The notes: a model not told the origin generated them from the sequence alone. 64,000 nucleotides of DNA from UBA525 sp964589765 (GCA_964589765.1 CAZPUM010000001.1:37317-101316); one strand, 5' to 3'; counted from the stretch's first letter, positions 23,969 through 33,244 are shown. Numbers and translations are program-made.

Positions 23969-25510
23969 ATGGGGGATGAGGGTATTGCGGGCCTTTTGTC
24001 AAGATTACATCCATTAGAGGTAAAACTTCTTCCGCATCTAAAAGAAACAACGCTTAGCGAAATAGCAACATCTGCCAAAATGCAGGAAGTAGAAGCTATG
24101 CGGGCATGTCAGTGGCTAGAAAACAAAAAAGCAATCAATATGGATGTTCTTTCGGTTCATGAACTAACCCTTGGTAACAATGGAGAGAAAGCTCTCAAAC
24201 AAGGAATGCCTGAGGAGATATTCCTAAAATCACTATCCAAGCCTCTAACATCTACAGAGATAGCCAAGAAAACAGGTCTTGACAGGCACGAGGTTGGTGC
24301 TTCTATTGGCGTCCTGAAGAATAATGGATTTATCGATATGAATAATAAAAAAATTTCAATTACGCCAAAAGGAAAAAAATTCAGTGCAAAGCCAACTCTG
24401 GATTTGCTAAAAAAAGTAAAGAAAGGTGTTATTCTTGAAACTCTTTCCGATAAAGAACAAGAGATTGCTAAAGAGTTAAGGAAACGAAAAGACTACCTTG
24501 TTCAGAAAGAAAGACGGGACCGCAAAATAACTCTAACTGAAACAGGTAAAAAACTTGTTAAGATTGATACTAAAACAATAAAATTTCAAGAAAAACTCTC
24601 AAAAGAGGACCTCGAAACAGGTGCTTGGAAGAAAAAACAGTACCGCGCTTACGATGTATCTGCAAGAGTTCCGGGAATACCCGCGGGGAAAGTTCATTTT
24701 GTTCAGGAAGCTATTGATTACATTAGAAAAATCTGGGTGGAAATGGGATTCACAGAGATGACTGGTAACATGGTCCAGACAGCGTTCTGGGACCTTGACG
24801 CGTTGTTCATGCCACAAGACCACCCTGCGAGAGAAACCCAAGACACATTCTACCTTGAACATCCTGAAAAGTCATCTGTTGATAAAGAGGTTTACGAAAG
24901 AGTCAGGGATGTTCACGAATTCGGTGGAAACACCGGAAGTAAGGGTTGGGAGTACAAGTTTGACAGGAAGGAGTCAGAACAACTCATGCTACGCACACAC
25001 ACCACCGTTCTTTCTGCACAGACTCTCTGGGCCATCAGAAACGGTGAAGCTAAACTGCCTGGCAAATATTTCACAGTAGGAAAGGTTTTCCGCAATGAAA
25101 AACTTGACTGGAAGCACCTGTTTGAGTTCCACCAAGTGGAAGGCATTGTTGTTGACAAAAATGTAACATTCGCACAGCTAATCGGGTATCTGAAAATATT
25201 TTTCCGTAAAATGGGCTACCCCGATGTGAGAGTCAGGCCTCATTACTTTCCTTACACAGAACCTAGTGTGGAAGTTGATGTCTGGCACCCCAAGAAAAAA
25301 CAGTGGATTGAGCTCGGTGGCGCGGGGGTATTCCGTCCAGAGGTTTCGAAAACACTGATAGGTGAAGAGGTGCCCGTTCTTGCTTGGGGGATCGGTATGG
25401 AAAGAATAATCGTTGATTATTTCCAGCTCCAGGACTTAAGAGACCTTTACCGCAATGACATCAAACAGCTTCAGGGAATGAAGAGATTCATCAAGGTGAC
25501 AAATGGTTAG
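23969..25510 (+). CDS. pheS: Phenylalanyl-tRNA synthetase alpha subunit
   Basis: A 513-residue protein of archaeal/eukaryotic type. The N-terminal third holds tandem winged-helix domains (LTSTEIAKKTGLDRHEVGASIGVL). The catalytic class II core runs from about residue 220: motif 2 is FTVGKVFRNEKLDWKHLFEFHQ and motif 3 is PVLAWGIGMERI. With PheT it forms the heterotetramer that charges tRNA-Phe. The mRNA should be leaderless (TATA about 27 bases upstream). The last 8 bases overlap pheT. Confidence 0.97.
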   Translation: MGDEGIAGLLSRLHPLEVKLLPHLKETTLSEIATSAKMQEVEAMRACQWLENKKAINMDVLSVHELTLGNNGEKALKQGMPEEIFLKSLSKPLTSTEIAKKTGLDRHEVGASIGVLKNNGFIDMNNKKISITPKGKKFSAKPTLDLLKKVKKGVILETLSDKEQEIAKELRKRKDYLVQKERRDRKITLTETGKKLVKIDTKTIKFQEKLSKEDLETGAWKKKQYRAYDVSARVPGIPAGKVHFVQEAIDYIRKIWVEMGFTEMTGNMVQTAFWDLDALFMPQDHPARETQDTFYLEHPEKSSVDKEVYERVRDVHEFGGNTGSKGWEYKFDRKESEQLMLRTHTTVLSAQTLWAIRNGEAKLPGKYFTVGKVFRNEKLDWKHLFEFHQVEGIVVDKNVTFAQLIGYLKIFFRKMGYPDVRVRPHYFPYTEPSVEVDVWHPKKKQWIELGGAGVFRPEVSKTLIGEEVPVLAWGIGMERIIVDYFQLQDLRDLYRNDIKQLQGMKRFIKVTNG

Positions 25511-27155
25511 CCTCACAATCAACAAGGAGAAACTGTTCAAGGAGCTGGGCCAGAAAGAGTCTGAAAAAATCATCAACAAGATTGTGATGATGGGTGTGGA
25601 GATTGATGAAGTAACAGAAGATGCTTTGCTTTTAGATATCACACCCAACAGACCTGACTTGTTAAGTCAGCAGGGATTCACAAGAGCGCTGAAAGCTTTC
25701 CTTGGAATTTCTCATAGTCTCCAAGAGTACCACACAACAAGAAGCAGACTCAAAGTTAAAGTCGACAGTTCGTGCCAGAGAATCCGACCTTACACTGCAG
25801 CAGCAGTTGTGAAAGGACTCAAACTTGACGATGCGACCCTGAAAGAAATTATCGAGATTCAGGAAAAACTACACGGAACTTTTTGTAGGAACAGAAAAAA
25901 GGCTGCTATTGGTGTTTACCCTATGGAATCGATTAATGGAAATATCACGTTCAAGGCGTTGCCTCCTGAAAAAATCAATTTCCGCGCTCTCGAATCAGAA
26001 AAAGAGATGCACGCAAAAGATATTCTTGAAAAGCACCCTAAGGGTAAAGAGTTTGCGCACCTTCTAAAGGGCCTGCCCATGTACCCTGTCTTTGTTGATA
26101 GTAAGAATAATGTTTTGAGCATGCCTCCTGTTATCAACAGCCACAGAACCGGAAAAGTAGATATCAAGACAAAAGAGGTTTTTATAGAGGCATCAGGGCA
26201 CGATTTCAAAACCTGCCATGAGATTATAAAAATCATATGTAGCGCCATGGCAGACATGGGAGGGAAGATTCAGACTGTCGATGTTATCTACGGCAAGAAA
26301 ATAATTTCAACTCCCAACATGACCCCCTCAAGACAACAGTTTTACAGGTACTATGTCAACAGGAGGCTTGGCACTAATCTGAAAAAAGAACAGCTCCCCG
26401 ACCTTTTGGGGAAGATGGGTCTGGGCTTTGAAGATGGAAGAATAAAAGAGACGCATTACGCAATCATTCCTCCTTACAGAGTGGATTTCTTACATCAAAT
26501 AGATGTTGTTGAGGATTTGGCAATAGCGTATGGTTATGAAAACATCGAGGCAAAACTGCCAGAGCTTGACACAACTGCAAACGAATCACCACAAACAGTA
26601 TTTGCCGACAAGGTTCGTCAATCATTAGCTAGCACCTGTCTTCTTGAGGCAAAGAACTACCAACTTATCTCAAAAAAGCTTCAGAAAAATCTGAATGAGA
26701 ATGAAGAGATGGTTACTCTGAAGAGTTCTGTAAGCGAAGAGTTTGATTCAATGCGAACCAGCCTACTTATCTCTTTACTGCAAACATTGCAGCGTAACCG
26801 CCTCCATGAATATCCACAACAAATGTTTGAAATCGGCAAAGTCTTCATACCAAATCAAGACCTGGTCGCCGAGCCATTAAGGCTCGGAGTTGTCCTGGCG
26901 GGAGATGTTGACTACACAAAAATCCGCCAGGTTGTTGATTCACTCCTATTACAGCTTGGCCTTGAGGGCAAGTATGATTCCTTTGAAGACAACAAGTATT
27001 TCTCAGGGAGAACTGCCAAGCTGAGCGTTGATGGCCACGATGTTGGTGTTGTTGGCGAAGTCTCGCCAAGAAGTCTCGAACTCTTCGAGCTTAATGTTCC
27101 CGTGGCCGCTTGTGAGCTCCGCCTCGACGTTTTGATGATGCTTGTGATTGGTTAG
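25503..27155 (+). CDS. pheT: Phenylalanyl-tRNA synthetase beta subunit
   Basis: A 550-residue protein of archaeal length, without the bacterial tRNA-binding and anticodon-binding ends. The start reads SLTINKEKLFKELG, and LLDITPNRPDLLSQQG is the B1-type signature. The B3/B4 editing domain and the B5 domain (YRVDFLHQIDVVEDLAIAYGYENI) follow, then the catalytic-like core. It starts 8 bases inside pheS. Its 3' end overlaps the convergent membrane protein gene by 65 bases, one of the longest coding overlaps here. Confidence 0.95.
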   Translation: MVSLTINKEKLFKELGQKESEKIINKIVMMGVEIDEVTEDALLLDITPNRPDLLSQQGFTRALKAFLGISHSLQEYHTTRSRLKVKVDSSCQRIRPYTAAAVVKGLKLDDATLKEIIEIQEKLHGTFCRNRKKAAIGVYPMESINGNITFKALPPEKINFRALESEKEMHAKDILEKHPKGKEFAHLLKGLPMYPVFVDSKNNVLSMPPVINSHRTGKVDIKTKEVFIEASGHDFKTCHEIIKIICSAMADMGGKIQTVDVIYGKKIISTPNMTPSRQQFYRYYVNRRLGTNLKKEQLPDLLGKMGLGFEDGRIKETHYAIIPPYRVDFLHQIDVVEDLAIAYGYENIEAKLPELDTTANESPQTVFADKVRQSLASTCLLEAKNYQLISKKLQKNLNENEEMVTLKSSVSEEFDSMRTSLLISLLQTLQRNRLHEYPQQMFEIGKVFIPNQDLVAEPLRLGVVLAGDVDYTKIRQVVDSLLLQLGLEGKYDSFEDNKYFSGRTAKLSVDGHDVGVVGEVSPRSLELFELNVPVAACELRLDVLMMLVIG

Positions 27156-27978
27156 ATTTCTCAAGTATGTATGTGTATGAATGGAATATAAACAGGGATA
27201 TGAATACCAGGAACAGTATCTGAACCAGCTGAATCAGTATCTGTACCGCAACACCAAAAGTGGCGAGACTTGTTGGTATTATTGCTTCTGCGTATGGCCT
27301 GAATAGTTCAGCCATTCCAATACCAACCATAAACTCGATTAAGGTATAAACAACTAAAATAACTGTTGAAATCAAAAGCAGACCAATCATTTTTTTCACA
27401 TTTCTGTTTGCCAACCGGGCCGATTGAATTATTGCGCCCCTGACCGTTTCGTCTTCAAACACTATAACTTCAACAACCCAGAACAACCAATAGAAATTCA
27501 CTAGAAGAAATAAAAGAACAGCAATGACCACAAGAGATAGAAGTACCCAAGGATGAACTTTTGAAACGGTGTCCACTATTGTAAGCTGTGCGAAAACGTA
27601 TACGGGCCCAAACAACAATAGAGGGATTACAAAATACTTCAGCATGTAGACCAAAACGCAACGGCCCCAGTATCTTCTGACACCTGGGAAAAACTCACGG
27701 ATGGTTGTTGAGCCATCCTTTATCACGTTCTTTACCATGAAATAGAAACCTGCTGCAAAAACCCCTACAACAAGAGGAATTGCAACACTGAAAGTAAACA
27801 GAAGTAGTAACACTATTCCTGTATTGATGACTCCCATCTTAGCTATCTCAAAAGACAAAAGTTCTATCATCAACCCTATAAGAAATAGCAAAATTAGCTG
27901 AGCAACTCCTACCGCAATGAGCGAGGGGTTCTGAAAAGTCTCTTTGAAAGATAATGATAACCGTTTAATGTGTGTCAT
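27091..27978 (-). CDS. polytopic membrane protein
   Basis: A 295-residue protein with about six hydrophobic segments, arranged as in haloarchaeal and DPANN DUF-type membrane proteins with a glycerophosphoryl-diester-phosphodiesterase-like membrane fold. The EDETVRGAIIQSARLANRN motif sits before the last segments. The C-terminal 20 residues are basic and hydrophilic. A TATA-like ATTTTTAA at 28001-28008 lies 26 bases before the ATG at 27978. The last 65 bases are antisense to pheT. Function unknown. Confidence 0.7.
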   Translation of the reverse strand: MTHIKRLSLSFKETFQNPSLIAVGVAQLILLFLIGLMIELLSFEIAKMGVINTGIVLLLLFTFSVAIPLVVGVFAAGFYFMVKNVIKDGSTTIREFFPGVRRYWGRCVLVYMLKYFVIPLLLFGPVYVFAQLTIVDTVSKVHPWVLLSLVVIAVLLFLLVNFYWLFWVVEVIVFEDETVRGAIIQSARLANRNVKKMIGLLLISTVILVVYTLIEFMVGIGMAELFRPYAEAIIPTSLATFGVAVQILIQLVQILFLVFISLFIFHSYTYILEKSNQSQASSKRRGGAHKRPREH

Positions 27979-28059
27979 AATAGGGCGGATAAGTTAGAAG
28001 TTAAAAATATTGGTAATACCACAAAATATAAATAAATATAACAATTATATAAAATTATA

Positions 28060-28284
28060 ATGAATACCACTATAGCCATATCAAAGGAAACGAGAAATAT
28101 TCTAAAGGAATTCGGAAAAAAATCGGAAAACTACGACGAAATCATTAGAAGAATGCACAACACAATAATGATGCAGATGGAACTCGGAAAATTTGTAGAC
28201 GAAAACGAATACTCAAGCATTGAGGAAGCTAAAAACTGGACCAAACTCAGGATTGCAAATGATAAAAATCGTAGTTCTCAATGA
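28060..28284 (+). CDS. antitoxin of RelBE-type pair
   Basis: A 74-residue protein beginning with a ribbon-helix-helix-like segment (TTIAISKETRNILKEFG, then NYDEIIRRM), the pattern of archaeal DUF7557/VapB-type antitoxins. It is followed by a charged tail. It overlaps the toxin gene by 26 bases. Both genes are richer in A/T than their neighbours and have their own TATA box at 28031-28040, consistent with acquisition. Confidence 0.75.
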   Translation: MNTTIAISKETRNILKEFGKKSENYDEIIRRMHNTIMMQMELGKFVDENEYSSIEEAKNWTKLRIANDKNRSSQ

Positions 28285-28582
28285 ACTCAGAAATGAAATC
28301 TATAAGACCTTCAAAAAGGACTCTCTGAAAGTATATACCCTAATAGAATCTCTGAAAGACAACCCTCAAAAGGTTGTTGGTTTAGTTGGTTCGATACTGA
28401 TTAAAGAATTGAAGTATGGGAGTTTCAGATTCTACTTCATAATAGATGGCCACAGACTGTATCTATTTACTAAAGGACAGATCAGGGACATTCTACTAAG
28501 ATTCATAAAAATGTCTAAAAAGAACAATCAGAAAAAAACGATAGAAGAGATAAAAAATATACTAAAGAGAATCACTCACTAG
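28259..28582 (+). CDS. RelE-like toxin
   Basis: A 107-residue basic protein with the RelE/ParE order: N-terminal helices, then a strand pair in IKELKYGSFRFYFIIDGHRLYLF and a final helix. The KYGSFRFYFII segment is characteristic of archaeal RelE mRNA interferases or their cytotoxin relatives. The start is the ATG at 28259, inside the antitoxin gene in another frame. The 3' end overlaps L14e by 11 bases. Whether it cleaves mRNA on the ribosome is not shown. Confidence 0.75.
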   Translation: MIKIVVLNELRNEIYKTFKKDSLKVYTLIESLKDNPQKVVGLVGSILIKELKYGSFRFYFIIDGHRLYLFTKGQIRDILLRFIKMSKKNNQKKTIEEIKNILKRITH

Positions 28583-28946
28583 TCTTCGGAGACTCATTTT
28601 TCTCCTCTGGTTTTTCTGGAATTACCTTCTTGGTAGATTTTTTAGCAGGCGCCTTCTTCACGGGCTCGGGCTTCATAGCAACCCTTTTTCTAGGACGCTC
28701 AGCAGACTTCTTTGGCTTGCTCTTTCTGGGTTCAATACCAAGGGCCTTCATAACAGAATCGTGGCTGTCCCCCTTCTTTACTTTGACAACCTCACCAGTC
28801 GGCTCTATGTGCTTCATGTTCACCTTTCGCCTTCTCGTTTCTCCTTCAACCAGAACCATGTGTTCTTCCAGTTCTTCAACAATAACGCACTTTTTTCCTG
28901 CGTCTCGTCCTGCTATTTTCAGACATACTGCTCCAATCTTGAACAT
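28572..28946 (-). CDS. rpl14e: Ribosomal protein L14e
   Basis: A 124-residue protein. Residues 1-75 are an L14e KOW-type domain (FKIGAVCLKIAGRDAGKKCVIVEEL). The last 45 residues are a lysine/proline/glutamate-rich tail not found in most L14e proteins. A GGAGG site (28954-28958) is 7 bases before the ATG. Transcribed after L34e in the same direction. Confidence 0.93.
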   Translation of the reverse strand: MFKIGAVCLKIAGRDAGKKCVIVEELEEHMVLVEGETRRRKVNMKHIEPTGEVVKVKKGDSHDSVMKALGIEPRKSKPKKSAERPRKRVAMKPEPVKKAPAKKSTKKVIPEKPEEKNESPKTSE

Positions 28947-28953
28947 TTGTTTT

Positions 28954-28958
28954 CCTCC
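28954..28958 (-). promoter_or_regulatory. Shine-Dalgarno site of rpl14e
   Basis: GGAGG on the minus strand, spaced 7 bases from the ATG. This is one of the clear ribosome sites in a window dominated by leaderless starts, and it supports internal translation within the L34e-L14e mRNA. Confidence 0.65.
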
Positions 28959-29002
28959 AAGACCCTATAAACCCTCACGCGTCGCCGCAATGGGTGGGTC
29001 TC

Positions 29003-29272
29003 CTACTTGTTTCGTGCCTTTCTTTTGAAAAGGTTACGCATTGCGGTACTCGACAACATTCCTGCGAATGGCCTGGAAGGAACCTTCTGACTCCTTGTCA
29101 GTTTCTTCAATTTCCCAGGCCTCTCACGGGCAACACCATGAAGCTCTTCGCCGGTCTCTGCACAGTGCGCCTTTTTCGGCTTTCGCAGAGTGTGCCTGAG
29201 GACATTCTTGCCTCCAGGAGTGCGTACGCGCTTCCTAGCGTATGTTCTTGAACGGAATTTGCCGCTTACCAT
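29003..29272 (-). CDS. rpl34e: Ribosomal protein L34e
   Basis: An 89-residue basic protein with the L34e start (MVSGKFRSRTYARKRVRTPGG) and the RPFAGMLSS motif. Only one cysteine remains of the zinc pairs usual in the family. It has its own TATA box at 29297-29304, 28 bases before the ATG, so it starts a separate transcript with L14e although it follows the EMC3-like gene by only 105 bases. Confidence 0.95.
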   Translation of the reverse strand: MVSGKFRSRTYARKRVRTPGGKNVLRHTLRKPKKAHCAETGEELHGVARERPGKLKKLTRSQKVPSRPFAGMLSSTAMRNLFKRKARNK

Positions 29273-29296
29273 ATAATCGCAGAAACTCCAAACGGT

Positions 29297-29304
29297 TTAT
29301 AAAG
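29297..29304 (-). promoter_or_regulatory. TATA box of rpl34e-rpl14e
   Basis: CTTTATAA on the minus strand, about 28 bases from the ATG at 29272. The same CTTTATAAACC core occurs before rpl3 (48401-48408). Confidence 0.65.
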
Positions 29305-29377
29305 GTATTGTTTGGCTCTCGACGAGAACAAATCTTACTCAACGGCCACCTTTCAATGAGCACCTGGTTTGGCGTAG

Positions 29378-30151
29378 CTAAGCCACATTCAACAGCTTCC
29401 TAAACCCTAAGCTGATAGGAATGCTGGATAATATGTAGTAGAATATCCACCCTGGCTTCCAGCCAAACAGTTGAAACCCTTCTCCACCCGGCAGAATTTT
29501 CTTGTTCCATACATTGAACTCTTTAACCACGCCCGACATTTTCTGCTCAGGAGGAAGGTAAGACCTCTCGGTAGTTATTAGCACCTGCCGTTCAAAAATC
29601 ACTCCCGCAACAGAAAGGTACAAGGTATGAGTTCCCTCTTCCCCAACAGCCCTCCACCCGGCAGTGCTCTGTTCAATCTGCTGTTCAGGATTTAGAATGT
29701 TAATTCCTGAACTTCCGTTCAGATAGACATTACCTGAGACACCATCCTCAAAGTTGGCTGTAACAGCAAACTCCTGCCCTGGCTCAATAGGATAGAACGC
29801 AAAGTGGTTACTCAGCCAGAAGAAAATAACCAAGAAAGGTATCATGGTAAACAGCAAGGGCTTGAAGCTCTGCTTCATCATGTCCAGTTGCATCGGCATC
29901 ATCTGGTTCTGGATCTTCATCACTCTGCCTGTATCACCTTTCTTCTGAGCCTCACGAATCTGTTTCTGATACTTTTTAGTATCCGCCTTCAACCTCTTTA
30001 GCTTGGCCTGGTCAGTAGCATACTTCTGAATAAGAATGCTGACCAGCCCCAGAAATGCGGATAGTATCAGGATGGCCAAAAGAGAAGGTATGTCCAACAG
30101 CCAACCAAATACAGGATTTAGCATCATATCGATTATCTGTTGAAACGCCAT
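29378..30151 (-). CDS. EMC3/TMCO1-type (DUF106) membrane insertase
   Basis: A 257-residue relative of YidC/Oxa1/EMC3 (archaeal Ylp1). A first membrane helix (about 18-40) is followed by a charged coiled-coil (KLKRLKADTKKYQKQIREAQKKG) and an MQLDMMKQSFKP segment before the second helix. An exterior beta domain of about 110 residues lies between helices two and three, larger than in most DUF106 proteins. It follows secY with a 1-base gap, which matches a joint role in membrane protein insertion. Confidence 0.9.
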   Translation of the reverse strand: MAFQQIIDMMLNPVFGWLLDIPSLLAILILSAFLGLVSILIQKYATDQAKLKRLKADTKKYQKQIREAQKKGDTGRVMKIQNQMMPMQLDMMKQSFKPLLFTMIPFLVIFFWLSNHFAFYPIEPGQEFAVTANFEDGVSGNVYLNGSSGINILNPEQQIEQSTAGWRAVGEEGTHTLYLSVAGVIFERQVLITTERSYLPPEQKMSGVVKEFNVWNKKILPGGEGFQLFGWKPGWIFYYILSSIPISLGFRKLLNVA

Positions 30152-30152
30152 T

Positions 30153-31484
30153 TTAACCTGCCATGAACTTTCTCATAGCTGGATTGAAATCCATCATGTG
30201 CTGTTGAGCGATATCCATGTACATCCTGTACACAATCATGACCGTCAGTAGGATACCTGTTCCGCTTCCAAGCGCACCTGTAAGGTCAGCAACGCTTGCC
30301 AGCAAACCTACAGCAAGACCTCCAAGTATTGTCAGAGGCCAGATGTACCTGTCTAGCATTCTCTGAAGAACACGAGGGTCCTTTCTGAAACCCGGAATCT
30401 GTAACCCTGAGTTCATTATCTGTTTAGCTTGAGATCTTGAGTCAAGACCTGCTGTCTGAACCCAGAAAGACGCAAATATAACGCTTCCAATCATGAACAG
30501 CAGAATGTATGTTAAAGCCTGCCCTATGGCCAAGAATGATAAACTTCCTTCTATTGTGAGTTGGATAATATTCTGTGGAGACACCCAATTAACCAGCGAT
30601 TCTGCCCACCCTGTACCAACAAGTCTTGCCAAGAGTTGGACGTTCGCCAACAGTGCTGCCGTCAAAATAACAGGGATGTTGCTTGTGTAAAAGAAGCTCA
30701 AAGGCCACCTAATTCCGTGCCCGCGAATTCTCCCAAAGCTTAGAGGGATTTCCACTTTCATTGCCTGCGTATAAACAACAAACATGAAAACCACTATCGT
30801 TGCCAATATCGTGAAGAAAGCGATTGAAGCAACTATGGTGTCTCCTGCCTGCAGAGCTTGAACAAGTTCAAACACTTTACCAACAGAGTAGTTGGCACCT
30901 GCAGGGGTCACCCAGTTAAACAACTGGACAAATATAGACTGACTTACACCTGCAGCGATGAACAGAGATATTCCTGAACCAAAGCCCCACTTACTGGTGA
31001 CTTCGTCCATGAACATAATCATAACTCCTCCCAGGATAAGTTGGAATATCAAAATCCATGTACTGACTCCTGGCAAGGGCGACAGACCCCCAAGTTTAAC
31101 ATAAACAATGGCTTCCAATATAACGAAACCATACGCAAGTAGCTTCTGAATACCCTGGTATCTCCTCTTTCCATCAGGGCTGGATAAATCGAAATTTACG
31201 AGTCCTGAACCATTAAGCAACTGCAAAACGATGCTTGCGGTTACGATAGGACCAATACCAAGACTCAATACTGAACCAAAACTTGCTCCCAACACTGTAC
31301 TTAGGAACTCAAAGTTTGCGAGTGCGTTCTGTCCTAGACCAAACAAAGGAATCAAACTAAGCGTGAAAAACAGAACCAGAATGATTCCCGTCCATTTCAG
31401 CTTCTCTTTGAAAGATAGCTTTTTCTGGGTCGGTCCCTGCACTTCAGGGAGGTGTGAGATAATCGTGTCGAGTAAGTCTGCCAA
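30153..31484 (-). CDS. secY: SecY, protein translocase channel subunit
   Basis: A 443-residue protein with ten membrane helices and SecY/Sec61-alpha plug and cytoplasmic loop patterns (FKEKLKWTGIILVLFF; SFGRIRGHGIRWPLSFFY). The start is TTG at 31484, supported by GGGGGTG just upstream; no ATG exists nearby in frame. SecY normally follows L15 directly in archaea; here it is separated from L15 by about 4.5 kb containing four other genes and has its own promoter (TTTTTAAAG near 31523-31531). Confidence 0.95.
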   Translation of the reverse strand: MADLLDTIISHLPEVQGPTQKKLSFKEKLKWTGIILVLFFTLSLIPLFGLGQNALANFEFLSTVLGASFGSVLSLGIGPIVTASIVLQLLNGSGLVNFDLSSPDGKRRYQGIQKLLAYGFVILEAIVYVKLGGLSPLPGVSTWILIFQLILGGVMIMFMDEVTSKWGFGSGISLFIAAGVSQSIFVQLFNWVTPAGANYSVGKVFELVQALQAGDTIVASIAFFTILATIVVFMFVVYTQAMKVEIPLSFGRIRGHGIRWPLSFFYTSNIPVILTAALLANVQLLARLVGTGWAESLVNWVSPQNIIQLTIEGSLSFLAIGQALTYILLFMIGSVIFASFWVQTAGLDSRSQAKQIMNSGLQIPGFRKDPRVLQRMLDRYIWPLTILGGLAVGLLASVADLTGALGSGTGILLTVMIVYRMYMDIAQQHMMDFNPAMRKFMAG

Positions 31485-31549
31485 TGTGCACCCCCTCTAT
31501 TTCATGTTCGAGACAGTCCACGCTTTAAAAACATTATCCCTCAAAGCCC

Positions 31550-31557
31550 TTATAAAG
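31550..31557 (+). promoter_or_regulatory. TATA box of gene 31580-33244
   Basis: TTATAAAG, centred 27 bases before the ATG at 31580. It may also serve leftward secY with a longer leader. Confidence 0.55.
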
Positions 31558-31579
31558 CACGACGGCAAATAAACTCTTT

Positions 31580-33244
31580 ATGAAGAAGGGAAGCCCTCCT
31601 ATGCCTGTCTTATTGGTTTTGGCCACGTCTCTCTTAGTTGCGGGCATTCTGACCACTTACACTGCAGGAATCTATGCCTCTACAACGGTGTTTGGAGTGG
31701 GAATTCTACTGTTCTTCGGCATAGCACTTTACAATACAAAGATAGATGCGGGAAAACCCACAGCAATAGTCAGCATAACCGTTGCTGTGGTGTTGGCCAT
31801 AATTATGGCATCAACATTGTTCACAATTGTCCAGACTACCATTCCTGTCTGCGGTGATGGCATTTGCGCACCGTACGAGTGCGACGAGAATTGTGAAGAC
31901 TGCACTCCTGACGATTGTCTAAACGGCATATGTCAAAGACCACTTGAGACTTGCGAGAACAGCCCTGACTGTTCTTGTCCGGGCGGAACTATCTGTGTTC
32001 CGGAAAGACCGGGAGTGGACCCTACAGGTTGCTTCTGGATTAAGTGTGGCGACAATTATTGCGACAAAGGAGAGTCCTCAAAAAACTGTTGTTCCGATTG
32101 TAAATGCGAAGCAGGGTATGAATGTAGACAAAATCAATGTTTCTTTTTACCGCCTAAGATGGCTTTCAACACTTTCCTTTTCAGCGATGAAATCGGTGCC
32201 AGCACTTTAGCTGCCAACCCCAACCTGAGAAATGAATCAGGAACCCCCCACCCCTTGGTGGCATTGGATTTGACAAACCAAGGAAGCTTCGCATCAGATG
32301 TTAGAGTCAGATTCAAGCTAGATGAGGTTTTTGAAGAGAGTTTTTCAGTGGGTTCTATGGATAAAGGAGACAACAAAGATGTTTTGTGGTTCCTTGACGA
32401 AACCCCTCTTTATCTCTCGATTGTAGAAGATATTGATACAAACATAACTGTGACTGTAGAGTACACGACAACTGAAAATATTAGGAACTCTTTCAGCGTT
32501 AACTATCCAATCAAAATTTTAAACAGAGGCAAACTTGATGATATTGGGGAGCTCGCATACTACGTAACCAAGGATATCAAACCAAATGGTAAAACCATAG
32601 ATATGATTTGGGAAGAATACAGAAAACAACTAGAACTCAGACCTAATGATGGAATTATTCAGTATCCTTTAGAGACTCTTATTTATGGCGGAGGCGACGA
32701 TAAAGACTTAGCCGTTTTCTTTGCCAGCGCTTTTTATGGTGCGGGAAAAATTACCCAGTTTGCCAACACAACTGATGGGATGATGCTTTGGGTAAGGTAC
32801 AGAGGTAATTACGAAGTACTTGATACAAGACACGTTGACTTAAATTTTGCTAAGGCGCTTGACTCGCGACCGGAACGTACCACATTGAGCAGTTTCGATG
32901 AGGTTTGGGAAATGCACAGCATAGAACCGACAACATTTGACGCGAGAATGCTTCCTGGAATGAAAATAATCTCCTCATCAGAGGTTAGCCAGGAATGTGA
33001 CTGTGTAAGCTATTGCGGTCAAAAGGTTGAAGCAATCCACAAGATTATCAACCGAGGCTTGGTTAAATCAAAACTCTGCGCCAAATCTACAATAGAACTT
33101 AACGATGAAATTCTCAACCAAAAAGAATGGTGTTTTTCTGTAAGCCCCGAACATTTAATCTCACTAGAACACCTATGGAAAAGCAACTCAACATGTCAAG
33201 ATGTTGATGTAGAAATCAAAGTGTGGAACGCTACCTTTTCATGA
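31580..33244 (+). CDS. membrane protein with Cys-rich repeats and transglutaminase-like domain
   Basis: A 554-residue protein. Three hydrophobic segments occupy residues about 8-80. Next comes a cysteine-rich block (about 92-195) with repeated CGDGIC...C..DC patterns typical of archaeal secreted proteins. A beta domain (about 200-310) and a transglutaminase-like region (about 355-440: GGGDDKDLAVFFASAF ... MLWVRYRGNYEVLDTRHVDLNF) follow. The catalytic cysteine of that fold seems replaced by aspartate, so it is probably non-enzymatic. The protein faces outward and would need disulfide formation. The end overlaps rdgB by 14 bases. Confidence 0.7.
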   Translation: MKKGSPPMPVLLVLATSLLVAGILTTYTAGIYASTTVFGVGILLFFGIALYNTKIDAGKPTAIVSITVAVVLAIIMASTLFTIVQTTIPVCGDGICAPYECDENCEDCTPDDCLNGICQRPLETCENSPDCSCPGGTICVPERPGVDPTGCFWIKCGDNYCDKGESSKNCCSDCKCEAGYECRQNQCFFLPPKMAFNTFLFSDEIGASTLAANPNLRNESGTPHPLVALDLTNQGSFASDVRVRFKLDEVFEESFSVGSMDKGDNKDVLWFLDETPLYLSIVEDIDTNITVTVEYTTTENIRNSFSVNYPIKILNRGKLDDIGELAYYVTKDIKPNGKTIDMIWEEYRKQLELRPNDGIIQYPLETLIYGGGDDKDLAVFFASAFYGAGKITQFANTTDGMMLWVRYRGNYEVLDTRHVDLNFAKALDSRPERTTLSSFDEVWEMHSIEPTTFDARMLPGMKIISSSEVSQECDCVSYCGQKVEAIHKIINRGLVKSKLCAKSTIELNDEILNQKEWCFSVSPEHLISLEHLWKSNSTCQDVDVEIKVWNATFS

